From positions 10,230,001-10,294,000 of the forward strand of contig NC_091967.1 of NCBI RefSeq assembly GCF_036711975.1: a stretch of DNA of 64,000 nt. The letters run 5' to 3'. The DNA is from Onthophagus taurus. Its lineage: Eukaryota > Arthropoda > Insecta > Coleoptera > Scarabaeidae. Positions 26,578-39,419 of this stretch are shown here, in pieces (positions within the stretch are counted from its first letter, which is position 1; each line of letters begins with the position of its first letter). The notes under the pieces were generated by a model. It was given only the letters and a program-made list of their open reading frames with translations, was not told the origin of the DNA and searched no databases. A program made the position numbers and the translations under genes.

Positions 26578-28938
26578 CAGGAGACTACGATAACGCACTG
26601 AAGATGCCTGGTGAGATCTTAGCGAAACGTCTGCCCCTTTCCAAAGAGAACCAACAGGAAGAACGGATAAAATCTCGGATCGACCACATCAACACATTAT
26701 ATATAGCAGTAGCTATTTAAAACATATCTTCCATTTACAAAATTACAACAGATTCTCACACCTTTAAGTCACAATTACTTAAAAGTATGATAATTAAAGA
26801 GATACATTGTCACATTTAGAATGAGTAAATAAAATATTGTACGCAACTTTGTACGCGACAATAAGCTTTGAATAACATTCTCTGCGCGTTTAAAGTAAGT
26901 AATCCTTTCGTTGTCGGTTCTTTTAACATTGTACAAAAAGATATGTGTTAATTCGTTGCCATATGCGCAACTAATATGGCGCAATTGCTAAGCCACGATT
27001 TAAATTACATAGTAGACGCCGCTTGGGTTGGTTTTTAGAGTAGAGAAGGGTCTGAAATTGAACTTTGAATGAGTGACATATATCGGATAAAGGAGTCGGA
27101 ATACAAACTGCGAATCGTATTGCTATTTATGGCGAACGGGTTGAACATATAGGTAAAGTTGATGGTGAACGTTCTACTCTATACAGATGTCAACGAAGAA
27201 AGAAGAATGTATAAACAATTATTTCTTAATGCGGAATCGTGAAAGGTATGAATAAATTCAATTATAAATTAAATTTCTTATCTAATTTGAACAATAATGT
27301 ATTAAGTTTGTACCATAACAGTAATAAAAGTTATATTAATTTAAAATGAAATAATACAACTCCACGTTTTCGTATTGCGTCACTAACGCACTTTTTTTAA
27401 CTCGATTATGTTTCAACATCACGCACTAATACGTAATACATAAAAGTTATTATGTGTCTTTTTTTTTCTAGCCGGAAATATATCATTTTTTCACAATCGA
27501 CTAAACAACACTATTCACTTAAAAACTAGGACGTGAGCTTGTCACTGCTCTACAGTGGCAATTTGGAAATTATTACTCATAAATAAGTGTACGTTGACTA
27601 ATTGTGGAGGGACATGATATCGGAAAAAATTTTTAAAATCATATTGCACAAAATAATATATACAAAAACTTACGATGCTAAAATTGTGATGATGCCACAG
27701 CAGAAAAGATGATGATTATTATTACTATACGTTACCTGTAACAAAAAAAATAATTAACATGGTTGTAATATTCAAAGTAATTTTGATTGAAGATACTTAT
27801 TAAAAGGATTTTAGATTAATTTTATCAGAATTGCGTGCAAAACACGATAGATATTATCTTATAATTAAGGTGATTACAAAATTTGATTACCAATATCTTT
27901 TATTGTTGGTGAAATGCGATGGTCAATATTATTGGTGACAAAATAAATGATAATCAACAATGTTGACATTGACACTCTAACTTGCAGCTTCACGTAACAC
28001 AATTTAGGGTATGGAGAATTCTCAAATAATGGTGTTGTTTATATTTGTGGTATGTTAGGTAGTTTCTAGACTACCTAAACTCACAACACCCACGATTAAA
28101 TTTATTGGTCACTATGAAGACAGATGGGGGCATAAAACTGGGAGTGTATCGGAAGAAGACATATACGAACAGGTAGCTATAGGCTGGTGTGTCGTCCATG
28201 ATTCAAGCCTTATTCCAGCGAGCACAAAGGATGTACTGCAGAAGAACTACTCCTTAACATTAGTGTTAATTAATAGTCTGGCTATCAAGCATAGCCAGTT
28301 CACAGTGGTTCAAGTACAATCAATTCTTTGTTACATAGAATTGATGGGATCCAGATATGCTCGCTTATGTTGACGGCTTTGCTTTCATAAAGATACAGAA
28401 AACAAGGGAGGTGATATGTACCAAAGGAGGTTTTTGAGTACTCAATATGAGATTTGGGAATGACGACGTAGACAAGGATTTAAATATAGAAAGAGTAATA
28501 ATAATAATAGTATAGTCCTTCAAGGATCATATCCCTGGTTGTGTCATTGGCGTCAATATCAATCCTCTTATTCAAAATTTACGCAACCGTCTATGTCTAC
28601 CCTCTTCAACAACCCTCTTTTGCAACGTTCAATTACACTCCTTCACCGGGTGGTAGTTCTTCCTACTTTCCTGACTAGTATAATACTTAAATGTAGAATA
28701 AGGCTATTAATGTTCAAAAATATTTTTCAATAGATCAACATTGAAGAGATATGAATTATTAAATTTAGCTAAAAAGGGAACAATGCATGTGTTAATATCC
28801 ACTGCCATGACCCAATATAAACAGAATGCAGTAACAACCATGCCGGTAGGCAAACCAGATACGAGAGTCTCGCCGCTGACGTCACTTAACACTGGCGAAT
28901 CTACATCGAAAATAAAAGCAACCCCGATTTTGTTCAGT

Positions 28939-28952
28939 GGGTCAGTGTGTCA
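28939..28952 (+). promoter_or_regulatory. DR2 nuclear-receptor motif
   Basis: GGGTCA-GT-GTGTCA: two half-sites as a direct repeat with a 2-bp GT spacer. The same 14-mer occurs exactly at 30830-30843 with different flanks. A RevDR2-like role (E75) is inferred. Confidence 0.4.
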
Positions 28953-30271
28953 CTGGACCAGCTCGACAGACAGATTACTTAAGTTGAGATAATAAATCAA
29001 GAATAATCTTATTTCTTTTTCTACCTCAACTCAACTATAAATTCTATAAGATTAAAAAGATCAACCTAAATATTTGAAATTAAATTACTATTTATAAGAT
29101 ATTCTAATGGTATTTGGAACTTGGTATTGTCAGTGTGTCAATGTTACCGGGTTACTAGGACAGAATGGTAACTTTTCTAAGCCGTTCACTCTCTTTTCAA
29201 ACGTAATAATAATGTCGGTTGTCTCATCAACGACGACCGGTTGTTAGCTGTTTCTGTGAAAGTAAAATTAGCATTCCGTCGAAAGTAAAAATGTAGGTCG
29301 ATTCGCGGCGAAGTAGTCACGGTGAGTTAAATGTGACGATTCGTCGTGTAGAGAGATGAAATGGAAAGTATAGTTTAACCTGAATTTCGCTCTCAACGTG
29401 GTGGTAGTCGGCGTCGCGGTTACGAGAGATTTCACCTGATTATAAGTTCGTTGCGCAACAGCCGGTGGAAATTGAAAGGGGTGTTGCCTAAAAGCGAACT
29501 ACTGAGGCCATTGCGACAGCACCACAACGACGACGGCAACGTTTTAAGTTGTTGGTGTATTTTGCATGGCCCAAATGCATATCGAATGAGTAATTTGTGA
29601 CAAAACGACAATAAAATCTATCTATTTTCAATTCCATCTGCATAATAACAAAAGATTGCCCTAAGGATTTGCATCTTTGAAAAATAACCTATTAAAATCG
29701 TTTCTATATGGTTGTAATTTTGCTTTATTTTTAACAAATAGGTAATAAACACAGTAATAAATAGAAGAAGTAATTTTATTGTTCTCTCAGTTAATTTATA
29801 TCGTAAATTGAATATGGTGAGTAACAAACTCGGCAATAAGCTACGTCTTATCGTCAAAACAAACGTCTTACAGCAGAACCGTGTAAAGTGCTTAATAGCA
29901 TCATCAGTTCTTATCGCGCGTTCGTCTCTGTCCAAGCACAATTAAAAATCCATTAAGAATAAGCAATCGATTTTATGTTAGCATTCATTATTTTGTTAAA
30001 GCGGTCGCTATAAATAACCATGATAGCTCGGTATCGTACGCAGTCGATTATAGATGTGCCAATTTCGACTAACGCGGCAGAAAAGTTTTTTATTCTTTTT
30101 ATCCAATGATATTTACGATTTGGCGCGTGCCTAGAGCTTGTTATAAAGTTTTATTTACGTCATTCCGTCTCTTGTATGAAATAAATTAATGAAAAGGCGG
30201 TTAAAGAAAATTGCTTTTTACAGTAATGAATGTACTTATTGATGTTATGAAGCAATTTTATTGTTGGTATA

Positions 30272-30662
30272 TATACAGGATGAATTCAAAAGAATGGGAT
30301 AACCTAAAGAATCAATGTCACTACCTTAGGAGATATCTGTTTCATCTCCTAAACTAATGACTACACTGTAAGACAAGTTGAGTCTTATATACAGGATGAG
30401 TTCAAAAGAATGGGATATCCTAAAGTACCAACATCACTATCTAAGGAGATATCTGTTCTATCTCCTAAACTCATGACTACACTGTAAGACAAGTTGAGCC
30501 TTATATACAGGATGAGTTCAAAATAATGGGATATCCTAAAGTACCACTATCTCTATTTTAGGAGATATCTACTCCATCTCCTAAATTAATGACTATACTG
30601 TAAGACAAATTGAGTTAAATCGTTAGTTTAGGATTTCTAATATTTCTAAGTCATCCTGTATA
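30272..30662. mobile_element. TA-flanked miniature inverted-repeat element with internal triplication
   Basis: Starts TATACAGGATGA and ends TCATCCTGTATA, a perfect 12-bp inverted repeat containing the TA target expected of Tc1/mariner-type insertion. Inside are three tandem units of about 110-125 bp. Each begins TACAGGATGA(A/G)TTCAAAA, carries CTAAGGAGATATCT-like and ATCTCCTAAACT-like inverted blocks, and ends CTGTAAGACAA(G/A)TTGAG. No coding capacity. The units are roughly 85-90% alike by eye, so the triplication is fairly recent. Confidence 0.8.
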
Positions 30663-30829
30663 GGGAAAATTCTGTTAGAGATTGAACAACAAATCTATTA
30701 ATAAGATTATTTTGAATGTCACAACATTACTATAATAGGTGCAATGACGTAAACAATTTCACTTGTTGAAACGATTGTTATTTGGGGGGCTTATGAAAAA
30801 GCGATTGAGTACGTTGTGTCAGTGGCAGT

Positions 30830-30843
30830 GGGTCAGTGTGTCA
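30830..30843 (+). promoter_or_regulatory. DR2 nuclear-receptor motif
   Basis: GGGTCA-GT-GTGTCA, identical to 28939-28952. It is preceded by a further TGTGTCAGTGGCAGTG block, so three GTCA half-sites are evenly placed within about 30 bp. Confidence 0.4.
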
Positions 30844-31344
30844 GCCAACGAGAGTGAATCTAACGAAACTGGAAAACAATTGTGCCAAGGTTACATGTAC
30901 GCACGACACACAACCAACACGAACGAACGAATGGAGACCGAACGCGCAACCTCTCATACATAAAAGTTACCGTATACAACACACAGATACAAACGTCCAT
31001 CGTCGACACACTCATATTTTTCTGATAATTATTTTATCGACGAGAGTGAGAGCCACTCGTTCGCGGGTGTTGTGTACACGCACACATAAACAACGACCCA
31101 ATTATACTACTCTTAACGTGAAAATTAATTTGAGCTCACTGTTAATTATGACAGAATTAACTTGACACGTATTGTTTATGCAAATATTGATCTCAATAAG
31201 AAAAATTGTTGATAATTAGTGTTAATTTTGGTTTAATTAAATTAAATTACAAAAATATTTATGTAAATAATTAAAATAAAAACCAGTTACGAAAGTACTA
31301 TACACTTACACTGCTCCACATCCGCACGTTTCTCAAGATGGCTA

Positions 31345-31553
31345 AACACGAATGATTCTAGTTCTAGGTCTAGTGTTAGTTCTAATGATAGTGCTAGTGT
31401 AACACTAGAACTAACACTAGACCTAGAACTAGAAATATTCTATCTACTACTTTTCTAGATACTTTCTAGTTCTAGGTCTAGTGTTAGTTCTAGTTTTAGT
31501 TCAATAAAAATACCACTGTCACTAGAACATTAGACCTACAACTAGAAACATTC
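31345..31553. repeat. CTAG-rich palindromic repeat, copy 4
   Basis: The longest copy, with alternating arms: ATTCTAGTTCTAGGTCTAGT, then the inverse AACACTAGAACTAACACTAG, then the forward arm again. It can form two adjacent foldbacks. Confidence 0.75.
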
Positions 31554-32888
31554 ACACATGTTGCATTTTATGTAAGACAAAGTAAATAGGTACGCCCTGG
31601 TTTTATCTACTAAGTTTGTAACTTCTTTGTCATACTCTTTTGTACGAACTGGTCTTTGGTACTTATTTGTGACATCACAAATATGGATGGAGCAAAGAAC
31701 ATAAACAAACATGATATAAAAAACATGGTAAGCAGAATATGTTGTATTGGACAGGATTACAATCATAGGTAAATGTGTATAAAATGTAACAATTCGGCGA
31801 TATTGTTGTGGTACAACCAATTTTCACGCCATGATTTCGTAAAAATGATAATTTAAAACCAGAAGACGTATCAAATCGATTGAGGAGTGGAACATGGTTT
31901 GTAATTAAATTTTGAATGAGAAGAGTGCCCGACTCGACTGAGTAGCCGACTGTTCAGGATGGCGACGAAGACGACAACATATCACGTATAAAGGAATTTT
32001 CTCTCGGTTACTTTCTACCACAATTAAGTTTTTCGTTGAAAAAATTACGAGACATGTCTGGCGCAAGCCTTGGACTGATTGTGAGATCAACAGTGGATAT
32101 TGCGTGACATCGACTACGGCACGATTTTATGGAAGATAAAAAAAATCTTCGAAAGTGTTCAAAAACTCAACCGCCGACAGACGACGAAGAAAAGAGTAGT
32201 AGCGTTGTGGTTTTACACTCTGTCGGTATTGATCTTTTATGAAAAGAAATAACAAAAGTTATTAATGAAGAAAGAAATCTGGCTTGACCACTTCATCTGT
32301 GGATTTTTTATTGTTGTATTTATCTGTGCCAAGGTAAACAATCACGTGATTAAAATTGTGACCTTGGTGATGGTTTCGGAAGTGTTTTTGAATTACTTTG
32401 CTAACAAGCAGAAAATATTTTAGTTTTCATAAAACTTGTTAGTTTTGTTGGATACCTGATATATTTATATCATTAACTAATACCACAAATATTTAAATTA
32501 TTTAAAAACCAGACGCAAAGTCGATAAAGGTTAACTTTAGTTCTTTTTTTTTTAATTTTTTCCTAAGTTGCAAAACGGCCGCCGATGAACCTTTAGTTTG
32601 GTTGGAATCTTGAACGACTTATAGAAGAGTTTACTGCCAATTAGTACAAGCTATCCATAAAGTGGTAATAAAAGTTATATGGGATGGTCTCGATTTTGTT
32701 CTTTAGCAGGACGATGAGACGATTGCGATAAATGGAAACAGATGTCTTTTAATCCTGTTTATTGCGATGCGGGTCAGATGTCACGCTTCTGAAGGACTTG
32801 ATGGGAGTTTTTATTTTTTTTTAATGATCGTTTTGCACCACTCGTAATCAATCTTAAATAAAACCTTTCCACATTGCAAATTGAAATA

Positions 32889-32899
32889 AAAGTAGGTCA
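32889..32899 (+). promoter_or_regulatory. HR3/E75-type element
   Basis: AAAGTAGGTCA, a perfect WAWNTAGGTCA, the first of a dense group at 32.9-33.8 kb (two of these and two DR2 motifs in about 890 bp). Function inferred. Confidence 0.45.
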
Positions 32900-33030
32900 T
32901 TTTAAACAATTATTTCATTGTCGCTTCGATTGATTATCTCATAGTTGATAAATGAGAGAGGCGGCCGAAGCAGATTTTGAGAAGAATAGTAGTAGGGAAA
33001 AAGTGGAACACCGATACGACATCTCTTCAA

Positions 33031-33041
33031 AAAGTAGGTCA
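33031..33041 (+). promoter_or_regulatory. HR3/E75-type element
   Basis: AAAGTAGGTCA, perfect WAWNTAGGTCA, 142 bp from the preceding one and in the same orientation. Confidence 0.45.
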
Positions 33042-33175
33042 ACAAATGGAAAATCGTACGAAATCGAGAGTGAATTGCACTTTGTCCGATGTCCAGATTT
33101 GGTTGACGCGGTTTCTTTAAGGTGTAACCACACTCGTTAATTGCACGCGTAGTAGAGTTATCCTATTGGTTACAC

Positions 33176-33189
33176 TGACCTACTGACCC
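33176..33189 (-). promoter_or_regulatory. DR2 nuclear-receptor motif, best match
   Basis: On the minus strand GGGTCA-GT-AGGTCA, so the second half-site has the TAGGTCA extension. This is very close to the vertebrate Rev-Erb RevDR2 form (AGGTCANTAGGTCA). E75 is the insect Rev-Erb homologue; binding is inferred. Confidence 0.5.
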
Positions 33190-33761
33190 ACTGGCAATGG
33201 CATCACTTCGTTATAAGTGTGATTAATCGGTAAAGGTATTGCGTAACTATTGAAAGTGACATGTTGAAAAAAAAACCAAGCGGTATTCTGAGTACACCTG
33301 TTCTCCTATTATTATTATTCATAGTACTCAAAGCAAGGACGTTTGATGCCGAAATCTGGTACAATTTGATCTGCTTCGTTAAAGTATTTAGATTACACAG
33401 ATATTGAAAATTATAAATCATTAAATGAAATTATATGAACAATGTTTGAAATATTATATTTATTATACATGTAAATTAGGTAAATATTAAAAATTAATAA
33501 AAAAAACACAGATCATTTCATTTTGCCTATATTACCACAGTTACGTAAATGTGCAACTGTGTCAAGGTTTTGTTTAAAACATCTTACTTAAGTAAGAAAT
33601 AAATGCAAAGCCCGATTCTATACAGACAACTAATATTGAGAAACAGTTATAGGGTTAATTATACGATTAGGCGAAGTTGTTTTGTAGCTCGGGAATACAA
33701 TAATATCCGATGGCATACCCGGCCCGCGCCATTGTGTTATCAAGAAACTACGCAAAAACCG

Positions 33762-33775
33762 CGACCCACTGACCC
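33762..33775 (-). promoter_or_regulatory. DR2 nuclear-receptor motif
   Basis: On the minus strand GGGTCA-GT-GGGTCG preceded by AAATT, the A/T-rich 5' extension preferred by ROR/Rev-Erb receptors. Confidence 0.45.
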
Positions 33776-33799
33776 AATTTCGATGCTAAAAATATGGTC

Positions 33800-36700
33800 G
33801 ATTGCGACTGACTCTGACTAACCGTGTTCGTAAAGGCAGATGTGCATATTTATACTAACAAAAAAGATATTACAAGATATTTTTAAGTGGTTAAGATATT
33901 AAATTTAAAGTAATAATATTTAAATGTAAAAAATTACAAAAATGGTTGACTAAATTTTTTTTGTAATAAACTATTTGATATATGCTTCTTTCCTAAAAAG
34001 GGTTATATGTCATGATTACTATGTATATTTCGGGAAATGTGCACATTTCCTTTCAATTTTGTCCAAAGTGCGTTGAATCCACATTAATGTTAAGCATGTT
34101 ATGCATAATTGCATATTTTCAACAAAAATGTGTAGTATCTAAGGATGCACTACCCTTTCGGAGCCAAGATTCTTTCAGCATTTTTCATTGGGATTAATTC
34201 TAATGCCATGAATTGGATACGATCAATAGAAGATGTTATTATTTAGCTGTTTAGCTTTCTTATTGGACACTGCGTTTCCTAATAAGATCACGCTGGTGTA
34301 TTCGTTAGTCAAAATCAACACATCTCAATTGGTCCTTCAGATCAGTCCCATAAACTCTTTGCTTGCATACCATTATTATTCTTCATAACATTCAGGGAGT
34401 AGATCTGATTTTAATTGTATATTTGGCTTTTTAGATTCCGCCCCCGATGTTTTCCGAGCGATGAATGTTAAATATGAGTCTCCACCAGTACCTCTGGTGT
34501 TTAACATGGTCTAACTAGTTTTAGCGACGAGCTTTAGAATCAGACGATCTCTCGAGTCAATTCTCTTCATTCCCCATTCGACACCCTTTGCGTTTTCTAT
34601 AGCGAGATAGAATGGGCTATTATTATAATTAAGACTATTAGTTTTAACCAAAACTTTAAGAGCATCAATAGGGATACTACCAACATTTCTGCTATTGAAA
34701 GGCAGCTAAGATACTCATAGTTATGAAGCACCTCACGCAATTTTCCATTACCCCCACGGATGTCGATTTACGAGGTTAACGAAGTTGGGTTCTTGGTAAT
34801 TTTGTTACTAATGTGGCTTAACAAACGTGATCTGAATTAGTTTTACGTTACACGATGGAACTTCTAAACGCGTAAAAGAATTGATGACCAATAACTTAAT
34901 AAATATTCAAAATGACAATAGAGCCTATAAAGTAACAAAAACAGCTAATAACCTATGTAGGCAATAATTACTCTAAAATGTAAATAAAACACAAATAGAT
35001 TAAAATTGTAATATTGTAATTAAGACAAATAGGTTAAAAAACTTCGTTCAATAAATATTGTTAGTACTTCCATCTTGCTCAATTCTTCACAGACCACAAG
35101 TACGCATTTCGCATTCTATTGCTTAACTAACACAAGCAAACAATAATTACGGAATTCCTGGTACGTTTTGTAGGTCGCTTATTTTTAAATCAACTAATTT
35201 TGCATTAACAAAAAATAAAGTTATCCGCCTTGAACGAGATTACTTAAACCCACCCCCGTATTTAAGTAGCGTTACCTGGCAAAGTATCATAAACATTGGA
35301 AACGTGCACCTGTGTGTGTACGGCTAACGTAACTTTACCGGGGTAAAAAGTAAAAATCTTGTTTTAATCTGATGAATAAAATATCAGGCTCTGTATTAAT
35401 TAATACCGACCTATATAGTTATTTATATCGCGCTAGAACCGCTCCTCTATTCGTTTAAACAAGTATAGTGGTATAAGAAACGCAACGGCGAATAGGTATT
35501 TCGCAAAATCTAATCTCGCAGGTTGATGCGAGAAAAGAAGAGGAAAGCGGAGAACACGACTTTCAAAAGGTCTTCTGTTGAAATTTACTGACGACAAATT
35601 TCAACAGCGGAAAGGTTTGAGTAAAAAATTACGGACAACTTTGGATGTAGTAGATAAATCGCATCGGATGAACTCATAATATTAGTTCTACATGTTGGTT
35701 AGGAAACGTTTAAGTTGGTGGCTCAACCGACCAGTATACAGCATACAATAATAAATTAATCGTTACGGTCGAACGAACGCTTGGTCCTAAATACCTTCAG
35801 AGCTATGTGAACAACATGAATTTTAACATTTTTTTCAGCGGATTGATCTAATAAATGAAAGCATGTTACGTGTTGATTTTACACATTTTAAGGTTTGCCC
35901 GTTATAATTCCAAAACAACTTCATAAAAAATTACACAATTTTTTTTCAAAACAATGTATTAATAATACTGCATTATTTTAATAGCTTACTTTTATCAATT
36001 GAATATAAGCGTTTAAAGTTGCAATGTTGTGGTTACGTAACATTATACCTACACCACATCATTTCGTGGAAATTGCGGCGGTATTTAGTTTCTATTTGAG
36101 GCCAGAATGGAATTTCTGCATATTGTAAAACAGCGAGATTTATTCGCTACATAAGATGATCTACTGTAAACCCACGCGAATTCTATGCATACCTGCGTCT
36201 GTATATTCAGAATTACCTAACTGTATCGTTGCTTTTAAATGAACCTGTCAGCTGCTGTTTAAATTTATTATTTAAGAACCTTATGGTGGTATCGTTTATG
36301 TTATTACTTATTATTTGTCAAAAAGTTTATCACACGATAAAGATAATCAATAAAAAAGGACATTTTTTCTAAATATGAACCATTGTACTACAGTAATACG
36401 CGTTACATCATACATTATTTTCATGATCTAACGTCCTGACATTAAACAATTAGTCACGAGAGCTTGGCAAGCAAAAGAAATACACATACATACGGTGACG
36501 GGTTTCACAACGTATAAGATGTTGAAATTGATACTCGAAACACTTACCTTCCACGTTGTTTTCATCTGAAACCAAACAAAATAACATTTAATTAGTACAA
36601 AAGGTATATTTAGATTAGATTACATAAAACTGATGATTGTTGTAAAAACAAAGCAGTTAAAACAAGTCGTTCGACGGTCCTTAACTTACAATAAAACCCA

Positions 36701-36828
36701 GATATTATAGCATCAATAAAGTTAAAAGAAATATAAAGATTTAAATAAAAAAAAAGTGTTAAAAATATCGCTTAGGTGGACGTCATCGTGATTTGGTGGG
36801 GATTTTATTTGCGCGTTTACATTATCGT
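33800..36828. other. ftz-f1 intron 1, no gene seen
   Basis: AT-rich non-coding sequence. It contains a perfect 12-bp inverted repeat (CTGTTGAAATTT, 9-base loop, AAATTTCAACAG) at 35575-35607. Nothing else is recognisable. Confidence 0.5.
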
Positions 36829-36842
36829 TGGCACACTGACCT
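36829..36842 (-). promoter_or_regulatory. DR2 nuclear-receptor motif
   Basis: On the minus strand AGGTCA-GT-GTGCCA, and the first half-site has TAGTAGGTCA upstream. Imperfect second half-site. Confidence 0.35.
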
Positions 36843-38399
36843 ACTAACACAAATACGAATATATTACGGTCTGCCTCCTACAGGAAATCAAGAGATTTGA
36901 GATCGGGATCGATTGACAATTTCAGCTCCCCCAACAAAATTTTGTAGCTATAGAACAAAAATTAACTGTTAAAGTACTCGTTATTATCCGTCATGTTACT
37001 TCTTCGTTCCTATTTCATGATTGCTAAAATAATCAAGGGATATCAAGGAATAAAATATATTCCAGGTGCAGCACATATTATACATTTAACTGTAGAATAC
37101 AATATCGTCCATATGACCACCGCAAGCACGTTTGCAGCGAACGATTGATTCGACCCAATTTTGCACTACTCTTTCAAGCATATCGGATATTATCTCTGAG
37201 CTTCTCTAACGTTATTGGCTTTTAGGGATAAACCAGCGACTTTACGTAACCTCATAAGAAATATAATGACGTTAAATCGCATGGATGAGGTTGCCATTTG
37301 ACCGGATCATTTCGTGGCATGTAGTATCATCAACATGAATTTATTAAAAACATCAATTTATAAGATATTATTAACTATTTTTTTTCGATTCTCAGGCTAC
37401 TGATTGATTTTTTTTTTGTCTGTGCATGATTTATAAATATGTACTTATATTATTTGCTATCACTTCTACTACAAATATTTACAACAATCGGAACATCCGA
37501 TGTACGATTAGTAGTAACATCACATATTTATGTACATAACGTAAAAACCACATTAGATACGTTATTAGATAAATTTAGGTTAAGGTGGTGAACAAACTAC
37601 GCGATTTGCAATAATGTTTTTTTCTTTTAACTTAATATACCGGATTGGTTCCTGAAATGTAGACCGTATAAAATCATGTTTGCATAAATACAGTTTGATT
37701 AATACTGACTAATGTCATAAGTTTTTTTCTTTTTTATCGAATTAAGCATGACTGACGTAACTAGTACACATTCGTGTCGTACTGTAGTTACTTATGCAGA
37801 AATAGATGTTGGTAATCAGTGCGTACAAAAGATCGCGTTCAAAGGAAAAGGAAGGAAATCGTCAAGACTGACATATAGTATTACGTAACACGAAAAATAA
37901 TTTACCCAATCGATTCAAACTATTTGTTAATGATTATTCGATTATTCTCCAATTTACCACAACAAACTGAAAATTTTAACCATTAAATCGTGATTTGCTA
38001 TATTTCTCTTATTGTAATTGATATCATTCGTACTCACGATTACAAAATACTTTGTTGCACAATTCTAAATTATAGGAACTCGGTTTGCACATGTTTTAGT
38101 TTTCGTTTAACCGATCCTATCTTGTCGTACTCTACTTAGCACAGTTTGCTTAGTGTACAAAATAAATATAGAAGCGATTTATGAAAGTTATATATAAAGA
38201 GAAATAGAATTAGATAGATAGATGAGATAAATATTGGAAATTTATTGAAATTGATTGTATTCGAATAGCTAATAACTATAGTGATTTTAATCACAATTTA
38301 CTATATTATTTAAAATTTCCATTTAGTGCTAATGGAATACAAAACGAAAGAGAAAAAGTGAGACATATGAAGTATAAACCAGTAGGAGGTAACGAGTTT

Positions 38400-38860
38400 T
38401 ATTTAAAAAAAATAATCAGGGCGAGAGGAGGAGACGTGGTGCGTTAGCGTCGTTGTGCAATAACAAAATCAAAAGTGATGCCAATGTCAGTATGTAACTG
38501 TGTCAGTGGGCCAGCCATGCGCAGTCGATTGGATCCTTGAACGATCCGGGATTCGTGTTGGGGCCGAATTCCGAACGAATCGAGTAGAGGGGTCCTGTCT
38601 CTCTTTTTAACGTGTTTTTGCTAATAAGCTATAGCAAGACAAGACGCGCACTGTTCGATCACCCATCGGTAATGTCTACTGTGAACTGTATATAGAGTAC
38701 TTATTATGGCTCGGTATCATTCGTGTAGATGTAGATAACGAAAAGTAGGTCAGGCGCGAACGTTAAAAATATAATCGACAAAGGCCGCGTGTCGACGATA
38801 TTATCCCGATAATAAATAAACAACACCGCGTACTCGATAAGATACACAGTAAGAAAAGGG
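38400..38860. promoter_or_regulatory. CG-richer block with receptor motifs (candidate enhancer)
   Basis: The block holds two DR2-like motifs in tandem (38484-38497 ATGTCA-GT-ATGTAA and 38500-38513 GTGTCA-GT-GGGCCA) and a perfect AAAGTAGGTCA at 38742-38752. Its base composition is more balanced than the neighbouring intron. No exon is visible. This is a candidate enhancer of ftz-f1 by motif content only. Confidence 0.4.
38742..38752 (+). promoter_or_regulatory. HR3/E75-type element
   Basis: AAAGTAGGTCA, perfect WAWNTAGGTCA. Confidence 0.45.
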
Positions 38861-39419
38861 ATAAGTGTGATAATAATCTATAAGTATGATTATTAATATT
38901 TTATATTCACAATTTGGCGGCAACTTTTTGAACTTCCTATTTTTAGAAAATTATTTATGTAAATCTCCCACCAATTACTTTATAAAATAAATTATTCAAA
39001 AGTAATTAAGCGTATTGTCTTGTTATTATTATTTCAGAGCATAACCTTACATAAATATTAAAGTGCGGAAATAAACCTTATAAAGGCTATTATTTTGACA
39101 GGCGTGTACATTGAGAAAAGAATCAAAGGAAGTACAATTAGTTATGAATTAACATCATTTCTCGGAAGCATTCTAATTATAAATCTAACCATTACTTAAA
39201 ACCGAGCATAGTGCAAAAAATAATTGTAGTTACCATGGATAATTTGCAGGAACTGTGTACGTTGTTATTAGTATAATTAATAGATGTTGTTACAATCAAA
39301 ACTACTGCAATGAAAACTATAAAAAAAAGATTAATTTTGAAAATATTCAACACATACGATTAGTCCAACATTAATACAGTGAGCGTCAATCGAACATCGA
39401 ACTATTGCCATAACGAAAC

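Larger units (their letters stand above)
25147..30271. other. ftz-f1 intron 1 with CG-rich islands
   Basis: Non-coding. 25960-26170 and 29150-29560 are richer in CG than the surroundings and carry receptor-type motifs: TCAAGGCCA at 26060-26068 (-), and DR2-like repeats at 28939-28952 and 29127-29140. A palindromic CRE (TGACGTCA) is at 26492-26499 and another at 28878-28885. A hairpin is at 26551-26577. These patches are the best enhancer candidates in this part; none is proven. Confidence 0.4.
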
